From: Cryptomeria japonica
Lineage: Eukaryota; Streptophyta; Pinopsida; Cupressales; Cupressaceae
Assembly (NCBI RefSeq): GCF_030272615.1
Contig: NC_081414.1
Span: 46,554,501-46,614,500 of the forward strand
Direction: 5' to 3'
DNA: 60,000 bases
The notes under the pieces are model-generated. The model had not been told where the DNA came from. It worked only from the letters and a program-made list of their open reading frames with translations, and searched no databases. Positions 1 through 10,779 of this stretch are shown here, one piece after another (the stretch's first letter is position 1; every line of letters begins with the position of its first letter). Position numbers and translations under genes: made by a program.

Positions 1-479
1 CTCTATAAATTGGAGGTATTTTTATATAAAATGAAATCATACAAGAACAATAGATGGACTTAGTTTTCCATAGTCCATGAATTCATATGCAAGTTTATTT
101 AGGAATTAAACTATGTGTATTTTTCCAAGTCAACATTTCTAATCAGAGTGATTCATTATTAAGATGAATTAAAATTAAAAAAGAATTGAAGATGCAACCA
201 TATATAGGAAAGAAAAGATAAGAGAATACGGATGAGGTAGCGAAAAATAAAGAAACAAAAAAGACAAAAGGACAAACAAGAATTAAGGACTAAATTTAGT
301 ATCAATTGAAAAATTCAAATAAACAATGAACTAAATAGAAAATAAACCAAATAAACTAATCAACAAAAAGAGGAAAGAAATTAATAAAAATAGAATTAAA
401 AAAAAATATATAAAAATGGGGTAAGGATGAATTTTCCTTTCTGTGTTATGTCATCTTTGTCTTAGTTTGTGTCTAAAGT
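1..479. other. Unassigned AT-rich sequence
   Basis: No coding frame of useful length, LTR end, tRNA or recognised repeat is visible here. The stretch is strongly A-rich on the plus strand (for example around 340-410) and merges into the first coiled-coil-ORF copy near 480. The A-rich run could be the tail of an older retroposon, but nothing demonstrates this. Confidence 0.5.
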
Positions 480-1772
480 GATTGTTAAGGGTAAACCCCC
501 TCTCCATTAGAGCCTCATTCGTAGATTGTATGATTTCCTCCTAGCTTTAAGCCCCTTTGGTGGGGTCCCTTCTATTGAGATTGGATCTACCTATGATCCC
601 AATTTGTATGTGGACCTTATTATTACTCCCTCTAATTCTAGAGAAGTTTCTCATTCGGGTTCTAAAATACCCACTAGGAAAAACCTTGATAGAATGGCCA
701 AATTCAAGGCCATTGCCAGCATCAAAAAGGACCAAGATATGGATGTTCATCCTAAGTTGCAACAAAATGTGGATATTTTTGACTAATTTGGCCCCAAGTC
801 TCTTTCCTCAGATGATTCAGACTCCTTGGACACTATGGGGTTAGATTGGCTCCCTGCTAAAACTAGTGCTAACCATAGTCTTCTAGCCATAAACCCTCCC
901 TCCTCTGCTAATACCAAACCTTCGAGCTCCATATCTGTCCTTATTAAAATGATAAAGGACCAACATGAGGATGTGCAAAGATAGGACAGCCTATTAAAAT
1001 GGATCTATTCATAGATGAATGTGGCCACAAAAAAGATCAATCGGTTGGAAGCAATAGTAGAGGCGGAGGTGAGGGCTAACACTTGGGTCAATCATTTGGA
1101 TGATGACAAAGTTATAAGAACTACCAACAAGATTGTTGGAATTATGGGGTAGTGGGATAACGTGGGCGAAAAGATCAATGATATGGATTCGAGGATTAAG
1201 ATGGCAGGGATCGAGCTTAAGCTAGAAGAGGTCAAGAAAACCAAAGAGGCCCTTAAAAAGAAAATTGAGGAGGTCAACCTTGCTTGAGTAAGTTGGTGAG
1301 TAAGCACAACACCTCCCATCAGGATATTCATGATAACATAGAAAAGAGGAGGGAGAAGAAAATAAACTACATGGAGTGCCTACCCATGGGTTTTGGTCCC
1401 ACGAATTCATTGATTAAAGCCACCCCTAACTCTGCATTGGTCTCCTGTGGCTCTAGGATTGGATCAAATAAAAAAGTTTCCTTTTCAGATAAAGTGCTTA
1501 GTTTGTGCCAATATTGGTAGGAAAAAGGTACCCCAATGTAGTGGAGCATCTCTTTGTGTCTGTGTTGGGTGGTTGTTCTATGTTTTTGGTTGTCTCGATT
1601 CTTCTTTGTTTGCTAGTATTTTAGTTTAGTTGTTGGTTTTCTATTTTCCTTGTCAGGTTTTTGTTGTGCTTTGGTGGGGAATTTTGTTGGATGTGCATCC
1701 CCCATGCACTCTAGGTGTTGCTTTGTGGATATGTAATGGTACAGGCCTATCTCGCTTTTATAAATCAAAACT
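480..1772 (+). mobile_element. LINE-like retroposon, copy 1 (degenerate)
   Basis: A broken lysine-rich coiled-coil ORF (526-1287) is followed by a T/G-rich untranslated tail. The tail ends near 1758-1772 in AAATCAAAAC and then A-rich sequence. The same terminal pattern closes copy 2 (near 2960-2975) and, on the minus strand, copy 3 (near 4193-4205). No LTR or terminal inverted repeat flanks any copy, which fits a non-LTR retroposon. No reverse transcriptase is present. The left boundary is not defined. Confidence 0.45.
526..1287 (+). pseudogene. Coiled-coil ORF, copy 1 (broken)
   Basis: One reading frame runs from about 526 to a TGA at 1285-1287 and is interrupted by four earlier in-frame stops (the first at 784-786). 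The N-terminal half is polar and serine-rich. The C-terminal half (about 1020-1280) is dense in Lys, Glu, Ile and Leu with heptad-like spacing, for example KKINRLEAIVEAEV and EKINDMDSRI, so a coiled coil is likely. Copies 2 and 3 have the same general layout. I do not recognise a named family. The function is unknown, and an ORF1-type RNA-binding role would be speculation. Confidence 0.45.
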
Positions 1773-1840
1773 AAATATTAAAAAAATTAAGATGATAGCT
1801 AAAAGTAACAAAAAAGAAAAGAAAACATGTTAGCTTAAAG

Positions 1841-2767
1841 TCGTCCTCTTCTAAGGAAAGGAAAAAAATTAAGGAGATGGTCTATCAGATTCCCTCCTCC
1901 TCCTCCTCGAAGGTTTCTAAGGACTCTGAGAAGGATGAATCCCAGTCCCCTCAGAAAAAGAAAACTAAAACCATTTAGAAAAGGAACAGACAAAATAGGC
2001 AGGATAATTTGGAGGATAAAGTGCAGAGAAAGTATCCTGATGTCGACCAAAAAGTGGAGGAGATTACAAGGGAAGGTTTTGATCAGAGGGTAGGTGGAAT
2101 TGCTGAACAGATCACTAGTGGAGATGCTCCCAAAAATCAACAGGCCAATGCTGGTGAGAAATCCCCCCCTTCAATTCCTCCTACCGAGATTTTGAAAGGG
2201 TTTGTGGACACCCTTGATTGGTTAATTAATAGTCACAAGAAAGTTGTGGAGGATAATAAGAAGCTGAGCCTCAGGGTTCAAATTCTGGAAACAATCAGTA
2301 TTGGAGAAGGCAAATCTATGGCTGAATATGTTGATGACTTGAGTAAAAATGTTGCCAGAGTTGAAGAGATCAGAGATGCCTTCAACCCAAGGTTCGAGCA
2401 TGTGGAGAAGGCCTTGGAAGAGATAAAAACCAATGACAATGCTACAGACCAGAGAATGGCGGAAACTAACAACAAATTCAACAAAATTGAAAACTGCTTC
2501 AGAAGCATTGTTGATCAAAGCCTTAACATTTTGAAGGCCTCAACAGCCAACACCAAAATTCTTATCAGCAAGCTGGAGAACAAGAAGGATTCCTTGGAGC
2601 TGGAACTTGACAAAGAAGGTATGGGAGAGGTGCAAGGACCCAGAACGAGGACCAGAGGCAAGAAGAAGGAGACAAAGACCAATAAGGAAATTGAAGAACT
2701 CAAAGCTACATCAACAAACTATGACCTGTTGGTTTCTAAGGCAACTGATCTACTTAAGTCATTGTAG
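1841..2767 (+). pseudogene. Coiled-coil ORF, copy 2 (longest open copy)
   Basis: The frame is open for 252 codons (2009-2767) and extends upstream past one TAG to about 1841. The upstream part is a Ser/Lys-rich basic segment (SSSSSKVSKDSEKD, PQKKKTKT), possibly a nuclear-localisation or RNA-binding stretch. Residues of about 70-200 of the open part are strongly coiled-coil (repeated E/K/N with Leu and Ile at a/d positions). The C-terminus has a basic patch (RTRTRGKKKETK) and then EELKATSTNYDLLVSKATDLLKSL-like helical sequence. Copy 3 ends the same way: a basic patch, then EDLKTSANNMKQMV. I recognise no named domain. It is probably a relic of an element-encoded protein and not a host gene. Confidence 0.5.
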
Positions 2768-2975
2768 TTGTTTGTTGTTTAGATCTTTTATTTGGTCTTT
2801 TTGCTTAGCTGTTCCTTTCTTTTGTTGTTAGTTCAATTCACTGGCCTTCTTGCTAGTCTTTTGTATGTTGTTTCATTGTTGGTCTTGTTGCTCTATGCTA
2901 GACTATCTTATGATCCTATGTTAAAGGTTTCAGGTCCTTAAAACCCATTTTTCATATTAATCAAAACAAAAAAGA
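1841..2975 (+). mobile_element. LINE-like retroposon, copy 2 (5' truncated)
   Basis: The copy starts abruptly inside the coding frame at about 1841, contains the 3' part of the coiled-coil ORF (stop at 2767), then a T-rich tail of about 200 bp ending near 2975 in TTAATCAAAACA followed by A-rich sequence. Compared with copy 3, the N-terminal domain is absent. 5' truncation with a kept 3' end is the usual mark of target-primed reverse transcription. No target-site duplication could be fixed. Confidence 0.45.
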
Positions 2976-3023
2976 AAGAAACTAAAAAACTAAAAAAGCA
3001 AGGTTTAAAGGTTTGAGTTTGAT

Positions 3024-3310
3024 GTGATTGTGGATAATGTACAAAATTTGGAGGATGTCTCTTTATCTTTAGAGGAGAAACTTGAGTCTTTAGATCTCGT
3101 TCTACATTCATCTTCGCTAGATCCTAGATTGTCTTTTTCAGCAATGTGGCCTAGTACACCTGATTTGGAAGGGGAAAATTTTACCATTGACATGGGGACA
3201 CTTGAACACATTTTAGAGACTCTATACATCATGAGATTTCTTCCTACATCTTCCTTTCAAGAATGAGAAGAAATAATTTATACACCTTTGATTTTGTTTC
3301 TTCCTAAGGG
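3024..3310 (+). pseudogene. Acidic ORF related to the extra ORF of element B (fragment)
   Basis: The translation matches the second ORF of element B (17208-17693) over roughly 90 residues. Shared stretches include EDVSLSLEE versus EEVSLSFEE, then ESLD, VLHSS and IDMGTLE, and later LFLPK. By eye, more than half of the positions agree. The frame is closed by a stop at 3264-3266, but recognisable sequence continues past it. It is acidic with no catalytic motif that I can name. Its presence in two different elements suggests that it is an element gene and not random sequence. Confidence 0.5.
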
Positions 3311-3644
3311 GAGGAACATTGTTCAATGATCATGGACCATCTTCTACATCTAGTTTCAAGCATCTATCATTGGTACACTTTCTAAAATTTTCTCTCAACT
3401 TCTTTCATGGGGGGGGGGGACTTTTTTCTTCACCTAGGGTTTTGTCTTCATATTCTTCTTTGAGAGATTTTTGTATTTTCCTCCTCTCTTGGAGGGATTA
3501 TTTTCCCACGAGGTTTTCTCCTTTCTTTTCTATTTGAGATGATCTTTTGTACATGGGTACCTCATCAATCCTAGTTGCTAGGACCCATCCTTTTTTTTGT
3601 CTATATTTCTCTCTAAGTTGCACTTAATGGGGGGGGGATGGGGG

Positions 3645-3920
3645 TGTTAGTCTGAATAGGGCTCTTTAGCCATCTAGTTCTTTATTAGCTAGTTCTCCAC
3701 TATAACTCTCTTCACACTTAGTTAAGCTTACTTAGGGACTTTTTCACTTTATCCCACATTGGTTGTGTTTTTAGTCTCTTGGTTATTAAGTGCTATATAT
3801 ACTCACCCATTTCTCTCATATGGGTATTCTAATTTCATTGTATGTTTAGCATTCTCTTGATTTGAATATAGTTTATTCAGCTCATATTTGATTTTTCTTT
3901 TTCTTTTTCATTCATTTACA
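3645..3920 (+). repeat. LTR (probably 3' LTR) of the B-related element
   Basis: It starts TGTTAGTCTG right after a G-run polypurine tract (3629-3644) and probably ends ...TTTACA at 3920, where copia-1 integrase sequence begins. A TATA-like TGCTATATATACTC lies at about 3791-3804, as expected for an LTR promoter. No 5' partner LTR survives, so the boundaries are inferred from the TG...CA ends. Confidence 0.45.
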
Positions 3921-3934
3921 TTATTGGGTGGTTT

Positions 3935-4194
3935 TTCAGTCAAATTTCTTAAGAGAAAAATATGAAGGGTTTGATAGATTTAAGATATTAAAATCTATGG
4001 TTTAAAATCAAGTAGATGCTATAATCGAGTGTTTGAGGTATTCAATAGAGAAGGAGGATTTACATCATATGAGTTCAATAGATTTTTATAAAAGAGCATG
4101 GTATTAGAAGGCAATTATTTGCACCTAGGTCTCCTCGACACAATGGAGCTGTTGAAAGAAAGAACAAGACTACTATTGAGATGTCTAGAACTAT
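3935..4194 (+). pseudogene. copia-1 integrase core, C-terminal half
   Basis: Frameshifted translation gives the copia integrase region around the catalytic glutamate: YEFNRFL, then HGI, QLFAPRSPRHNGAVERKNKT and EMSRT. The glutamate of the DDE triad lies in the AVERKN block (about 4148-4165). The upstream part (3935-4070) reads as KYEGFDRFK...NQVDA...ECLR with frame changes. The sequence stops after EMSRTI at 4194, where copy 3 is inserted, and resumes about 9.7 kb later. It cannot be functional. Confidence 0.75.
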
Positions 4195-4328
4195 TGTTTT
4201 GATTCAGTAAAATCAGGTATTTGAAAGGTACCCGAACCTTGTACAAGCCAAGAGAAAGAACTGCTAAAAAAAGTGCCTGGTCACTTCAAAAAACAAAATG
4301 AACCCACTGAAAGGGATCAACTTAACAC

Positions 4329-5444
4329 TGTTACTACTTATCAAATTGCCATTAGTTTTATATCCAAAGTCATTCTATATACTCTAGTCGGTTACTACTA
4401 CCAAAATATTCAGTCGGTATGCACAGTCTAGTCACTTACAGAAGAAAGCAGTCATAGAACGCAGTATACACCGAGCTGTCTATCGAGTATCTTTTTATGT
4501 CTACTGAGAAACAAAGATGACACACCGAGTGAAACGTATTACCAGATTCATTGAACCTGGACATGCATATGAAAACATGTTACAAGATCGAGGCACATCT
4601 AATCATTATCACATTGGAAATTGCACTAGAAGATTGTGTATGATTTTGAGGTCATCTAACCAATGAAATATTTTGCATGGTTATTCATTCGATAAATCGT
4701 GTTTGGAAGATCAAAGCAATGAATGGATCACCGACATAAGAGATCTATTTATACAACATGAGTTAAGTGTGTGTGCATGAGTGTAAGAAGACTGTTATAG
4801 AGACACAGAGCTCACCGAGAAGGTTTTTCAGAGAACAGTCGAAGAACGGAGTAAACAGAAGGGTTTACCAAGTTACTATATGTGTTACCGAGGTATGCTA
4901 TAAGCAAGGTAATCTATTCTGAGCACATAGAATTTGCTATAACATTTTAGATGTAAAGTTGCAGATATTTGTAATGATTTTATTGTAATATTTTGAAGTT
5001 GTAAGAGATACCTCTAACAGGGTAAAAGACTCTAATCAAGTCTATAAATTGTAAAGCCTCTAACTAGGTGCAACATTTAGTTTAAGTGTTGTAAAATCCT
5101 TTAGCATGGTAGATCTAACAGATCTTGATACTCCTAATAGGGTAAGCTATCAGAAATAGCTAAACATGTAGCTCTAACCGAGCATCTTTATTATTGCAGT
5201 AGTGAAGTTGTGGGTGCCATCCCCACCACAGTTTTTCTCTCTAACCAAGAGTTTTTGTGTAACCAAAATATATGTGTTATGGAGTGAATCATGTATGATT
5301 GTTATCTATTTGTTTTAGCTTTATTTTATGTTACTGCACTATTCAGTTTATGCATAACAGTAAAGATATTATTCAAGAAAAGTTTTGGAGTACTGATTCA
5401 CCCTTCCCCTCTCAGTAGATTAGCTTTCCATATTGGGCCTAACA
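4329..5444 (+). repeat. Element A 5' LTR
   Basis: Runs from TGTTACTAC to CCTAACA, 1,116 bp. A TATA-like CTATTTATACAA lies at 4745-4756. R/U5 holds repeated CTCTAAC..GGT blocks (about 5010-5190) and a C/T-rich end. Compared with the 3' copy it lacks about 15 bp near 4520, at a short repeated ACACCRAG. Confidence 0.88.
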
Positions 5445-5446
5445 AT

Positions 5447-5458
5447 TGGTATCAGATC
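5447..5458 (+). promoter_or_regulatory. Primer-binding site of element A
   Basis: TGGTATCAGATC begins two bases after the LTR end. It matches the usual plant copia initiator-tRNA(Met) site TGGTATCAGAGC except for one base. Confidence 0.85.
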
Positions 5459-5536
5459 TTGAATCTTGGAAAAGGGTTTAACTACCTAAAGAAAAAGATC
5501 TTACCAAGGGAAGGCTATAAACAATCTTGGAGGATT

Positions 5537-6859
5537 ATGTATCTGCAAGAAGAGTTGGATCATGCTAATCAAGTGATTGCAGACATGTAGAGGCAAATGC
5601 AAAAATCTTTGAAAGTAAGAAGAAGATTATTTGATGATTTGCAAGACTCTCAAGAGTTAGTGGAACAAATTGAGACATCATCTAAGAACAATATATCTGA
5701 AGAGACTAAAGAAATGATTGGAATATTGAAAGAAAAGAACAAAGCACTAGCTAATCAACTAAAAGCAATGAAAAGAGAACATGAACATTTCAGCACACAG
5801 ATGACTAAAAATCTTGATGCATTGAGGACAACCGAAGAAAAAGTAAGAGATCTAGAAAGAGAGAAACAACAAATTGAAGCTTTAGTATCTGATAAGAATA
5901 ATGAAATCATAAGATTGACTGGGATTAAACAAAACCTATCAGATCAACTAGGCTATGCACATCATGAAGCAATTCTGAAAGATGATGAGAATCAAGCTTT
6001 CAAACTTGAAGTATCAAGGTTGACCAATGAACTTGAAATAGAAAGGAAATCCAAAGAAACATTGAAGAAGAGTTATGAAGCATCAAAGATGTTGGATGAG
6101 AAACTGAATACAAGACGACCCTACAAAGATGCAGGACTCGATTACAAAGGAAAAGACTCTACCAAGAAGGGAATCTATACTACCGAGAGAGGAGAATCAT
6201 CAAATCAAGCTGGAATCAAGAAGAACATAAAAGGAAAGAAGCCTATTTGCAACTATTGTGGAAATCAAGGTCATACTGCCAACATGTGCCAAATCAGAAA
6301 AGGTAAGCAACCGAATGTCACTAAGTCCAATGGTTATTGTTACAATTGCAATAAATATGGTCACACATCTAATCAATGTAAGACAAAGTTTGTTAACAAT
6401 TATCAGAAGGCAAAATTCAAAGGGTTTTGTAGAAACTACAATAGATATGGACATAGTACCGAGAAGTGTTGGTTTAAGCAAAAGAACTACATGTGGTCTG
6501 CACATTGAGCAAACACTAGAAGTTACCGAACTCACACAGATCCTTACCGACAATATTTTGTAGTACCATGGGATTACAATACAAGGATATGGTGTGAATG
6601 TTGTGGAAGATATGGACATATAAGTGCCAACTATTTTATAAGGTTTGGAATGAACAACTGAAGATCACGAAGAAATCCTAGTATGGCATGTTTTCATTGT
6701 CACAAAGTTGGACACTTGGCTGGAGATTGCAGAGATCAACCTAGAGAAGACATTGAGGAAATTAAAGAGAAATTAAAGATGACTTGGAGAAAGAAGGAAA
6801 TTGTGTCAAACGAAGAAAGCACCTTACCTACCGAGTTAGGTGCTCCTATTCCAAATTAA
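5537..6859 (+). pseudogene. Element A Gag: coiled coil plus five tandem zinc knuckles (broken)
   Basis: A single frame runs from ATG 5537 to TAA 6857-6859, interrupted by stops at 5588, 6506 and 6560 and one near 6658. The first 200 or so residues are a Lys/Glu-rich coiled coil (EEKVRDLEREKQQIEALV). Then come five CX2CX4HX4C-type knuckles in one frame, at 6248-6289, 6338-6379, 6428-6469, 6593-6634 and 6689-6730. Knuckle 3 has Tyr for its second Cys and knuckle 4 ends in Tyr. Knuckles 1, 2 and 5 are intact. The usual copia Gag (UBN2-type) N-terminus is not recognised. The knuckles should bind RNA, as in other Gags. There is no protease motif downstream. Confidence 0.75.
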
Positions 6860-7386
6860 TCGGTAAAGGTATGAAGGGACTGCATTCTCTGAAGGTTAAA
6901 AATCATAATAGTTCCTATTCTATTATGTACTAAATTCAAAATCTACATAGTTAAGATGTATTAGTAAGTTTGAAATTCTATCAAAGTCTTTTGAAGCACT
7001 ATACAGGAAGCCTGTCAAGTCGGTAAATGAAGGAAGCTTGGTTATTTGGTTAAAGCAAAAAGGAGAGTAAATCGATTAAAGAGGAACTAAGTGCATTTAA
7101 TGTTTTAACCTAACCCGCACGGAGCCCAATAAGGTATTTTGTGTACTTAAAAGCATTTTCACGGTCATTTACACTCACCAAGTTTTTGAGAAAGCAGAGC
7201 AACGCGAATCAAGGTGATCAAACCTCCTTCAAAGCAAATCTAAGGTATTTACATCAATCACTACGCATTGTTAAGTTGGTTTACCGATCATATCAAATTG
7301 TTATTATCTGCTGAGTGTGAAGCATCTGCCATTTGTTAGTTCTCAAACCCTAAGGCTCCTCTATCATTTTTTATCTGAAATCTTAA
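6860..7386 (+). other. Spacer between Gag and ORF2 of element A
   Basis: No coding frame is visible. The right half looks like the promoter and leader of a separate gene: a TATA-like box at 7146-7154, then A/C-rich sequence with AAGGTATTT (7242-7250, resembling a 5' splice site) before the ORF2 start at 7387. The corresponding spacer in element F has the same box at the same distance. Confidence 0.5.
7146..7154 (+). promoter_or_regulatory. TATA-like box upstream of ORF2 (element A)
   Basis: CTTAAAAGC lies about 235 bp before the ORF2 ATG. Element F has TATAAAAGC on its coding strand at 58424-58432, also about 235 bp before its ORF2 ATG. The neighbouring bases (TGTA before, ATTT after) also agree. 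This is a candidate internal promoter, unproven. Confidence 0.45.
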
Positions 7387-10300
7387 ATGGCATCTAAGAT
7401 CCAGACCCCATTATTGTCAAGAATATTGAAAATCCCTCACTGAAATACTCTTTGACTCCTAAAGTCGCATCTGAATCGGATGACAAAACCGCCTTTTCAC
7501 TCATCCCGAATAGAGTGTTGTTAGTTGAGGATGTGAGATTCTTCACCAAATGTCATGTGGAAGAACTCGGTCATGTCGAAATCAAAGATGCATATGATGA
7601 ATTGTGCACAGATGGTAAAATGGATAGCAAATATGAGTACATCAAGATCAAGGGATTAACTGAAGCCCTAACCTATCCCCATGTGTTCAAACCCCAGTGG
7701 GTCAAGTTTGTATTGAGCAGAGTGTATGATGATTTCATGTGGCTACAAGAGCAACTGTTTAAAATTACTAAGGAAATCATTCATCTGATTACCGGTTACC
7801 CTATCTATGATCATGCCCGAGCACAGAAGATGATATCATAGAAGGAATTGATCAGTTTAACTGGAGTAGAATCTAATTACAAAGGACTAAAGTTAAACAA
7901 TGTCACTGATGCAGAGTTAAAATTCATTATTAGAGTAATTGGTTACTGTTTTTTCCAATCGGCAAGGGAAAACAATGTACCCTGTGCAACAGTAGACTTA
8001 GCATACAAGATTGTTAAGAAAAGCATGAAAATTGACTTATGTGAGGTATTGCTGAAGAACTTGTTTGAAAATTTGAACACAATCAGGAAGCCAAAGAAGA
8101 ACAACTCGGCAAATACTCTAAAGTTTGGTTCACTACTGGTATGCATGTTTTTCTACTTTGAAAAATTCTTTCCAACAGTCGGTAAAGTAGTTTGGGAGCT
8201 ACATTGACCAATCACCCATTAGATCAATGACTTCATCAAGAAGTTAGGAGATAACTTTAATGATATCATAGATGATTACTTCAGTAAATTTCAAGAGAAA
8301 ATGCATAACAGGTACTGGATCCCACCCCAGCTAGTAGAGAAATACAAAGATGAAATATGTTTTGAAGTTGACACTGATTACTATTATGTGAATGCTGTGG
8401 AACTAAGGACTGAATCTTTGCCTCCTATGGGTTACGAGATTGACTTTGATATCACACAACAACAAATCGATGCATTTCTGACATTGCCAAGGCATGCTAC
8501 GGAGCTGAGGTATGGAACCTATGAAGAAGTGAAGGAAAAAGTGAAAATGAGCATTGTAGTACCCAAAGCTACAAGGAAGACAACAAAGATGATTAAGGCA
8601 TTGATAGAGAAATTCGGAGAAGACTCTTCCTCTACATCCGTCAAAGGCACTCTTGCCATCACCAAAGAGGAATTAGAAGCTCAAGAGGTAGCTATAACAA
8701 TGAGCACCGAATTGCCAAAGGGTAAAGTGTTAAAAAGAAAGAAACATGACACTTCAAAGGCCCTACAGACTCCTCCAACAAAGAGACCTAACACAAGAGC
8801 ATCTACAGCATCACCGAGTAAGAAACAAAAGAGTGTTACTGCTCCCAAGGTAACAAAAACATACAAGAAATCTACTCAGAGACTTATCTTGGAAAAGGAG
8901 TCTAGTGATACAGAATCTGAGGATGCAAACAAATTCCAGATTGTCAAGAGCCAGAAGGTAAATATACATAGTGTTGAAAACTTCTATGCTAATCTGAAAG
9001 AATATGGTGGATTTAGTTCATTTAGATTTGTTAAGTATGAAACCAGGAACAATGATGAGAAGAGACAAATTGAAGAAGCTGTCATCTGCACACTTCTAAA
9101 GTTCTGGTTAGCTCCATTGGAACTAGCAAAGTCACTTCCAAATGAACTTTACTTGCATATTGATAATAGGTGGAAGTATGCAATGGACTCAGAGAAACAA
9201 ATCAGAGAAAGAAGTCTAGTCCATCTCTTTCCTGATATGTCAGTAGCTGAAATAAAGGAACATCTGACAACCTAGAATTCAAGGTTTCTTGTCAAACAAA
9301 GAGCCTTAAAACTGATGAATGGGCTATACATTGACGTAGAAAATGAGACAAAAGAAAAGTGGCAGGAAATCTTCAAAATCAAGGATGCCGGTGAACAATC
9401 TACAGTTGAAATCATTGATGTCACCGAGCATGATCCTAATGTCATCGAGCAAGGTCCTGATGCTACTGAACAAGACCCTGCTGACACTATTCAAATAGAT
9501 GAAAATGTCATGGATACAGAAGCACCGAAGTAGGAAATGATAGAAGGCACTACATATGCAAAACTTGTATCTAGTGAATCCATTTTAGTACAAGTTCAGC
9601 CTTATCCACCAGTTAATCAACCTGTCTCTACCGAAACTCCTCAGGATACAGCACAAGGCACCGAAGGTCACAAAGCTACAACATGAGAAGGTATTACTCT
9701 AGAATAGACATCACAAGCACCTTCTAGCACGGAAAATGTTGCAGTTGAGACACCCAGTACCAAGACACCGAAGGACTCTACAGAGGCTAAAGGAACCAAC
9801 CAAAGTGTTGCCTCTACCGAGCAACCTACCGAGGGTCAACAAGCCTCTCAAGCTATTGTAGTGGTTCACCCGATGAAAGGTAAAGAAAAGAAGATGAAAA
9901 AGAATAGTTTCAAAATTGATTTGTCAAAACCAATAGTGTTGCCCAATGTTGATATCTCAAAATTAAAGGGGCAAGCACTTACTGAATTCGGTGAACTATG
10001 CAAATCAAAGGCCGAACAAGAAAAGAAATTGGCCATACAAAAGAAGAATAAAGTACTTTAGAAGGTGAAGACACTGCTATCAGATATGCTACCTACCGCT
10101 ACCGTGTCAACCGATGCAGCCATCCATATTCAACTAGATGAACTCCTTAATCAGATAGAGACATCTGGGGTTGATGCATCTGAGTATTTGAGCAAGCTGA
10201 AAGACAAAGAGCTCATTGCTAAAATGATAGAAGAAGTACATAAATCCATTGCTATTGGCAAGGTAAAACTTGTCCAATTTATTGCTAAGTTGTCCCCTCA

Positions 10301-10769
10301 ACTCAAGCACATTCTTTCATTATTTCAGAAACTCTGTACATTTTCTTTATTCATTAAGGATATTAAAAATAAAACAAAATCCATTGAGAAAGAGATCACC
10401 AATCTCTCAAATAAGTTGACCCTAGAGCCAAATTCAATTCAAAATTTTTATACCAAGCTACAATAGCTCATGGCTCAATAATTGGAATTGAGGAATGAAG
10501 AACATAGGATCAGGATGGACATAATGACACTTCAAACATTATTCCTTCCTCATCTTTCATCCATTCAAGAACAACTCAACCGAGCCACATACCTCTCTAC
10601 TACACAACAGGGAAGCAATTTAGATGGCTTAATTTCATTATTGGCTGATATTAATGCGCATAATTCTTTAATGGACAGTGTAAAGGATGCACTCTCTGTC
10701 ACTCTCACCGAAGCCAAGACAAAGTATAAATCCATTTTTGATCAGTTGCCACCTCTAAATGGTAACTAA
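7387..10769 (+). pseudogene. Element A ORF2: long unassigned protein, conserved in element F
   Basis: About 1,120 codons from ATG 7387 to TAA 10767-10769, with an early one-base frameshift (about 7405-7420) and roughly nine stops. Domain order: (1) a helical domain (7452-8207) with a FVLSRVYDDFMWL segment, IHLITGYP, and near its end GSLLVCMFFYFEKFFPTVGKV; (2) a short domain (8301-8500) with VEKYKDEICF and PPMGYEIDF; (3) a basic Lys/Thr-rich linker (8560-8890); (4) a helical domain with DNRWKYAMDSEKQIRER and LFPDMS (8960-9275); (5) a Thr/Glu/Gln/Pro-rich disordered stretch (9390-9860); (6) a coiled-coil tail (9900-10769). Domains 1, 2 and 4 are recognisable in element F (minus strand, 55880-58194). 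No catalytic motif is seen and I cannot name a function. It is not RT, integrase or protease. Confidence 0.7.
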
Positions 10770-10779
10770 ATTTTGATGT

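Larger units (their letters stand above)
3005..3920 (+). mobile_element. 3' end of a Gag-only copia-type element related to B
   Basis: This block parallels the 3' part of element B (about 17390-18534). It holds an acidic ORF segment (3024-3310), a T-rich tail with the same CACGAGG...TTTTCTC type stretches, a G-run polypurine tract just before 3645, and an LTR-like sequence of about 276 bp. Everything 5' of the acidic ORF is missing and copy 2 abuts it. The LTR differs from that of B, so this is a different family with the same organisation. Confidence 0.55.

Noticed and set aside
5291-5590. Open frame of 99 codons across the LTR end of element A
   Set aside because: It spans U5 and the primer-binding site; only its last part (from ATG 5537) belongs to Gag.
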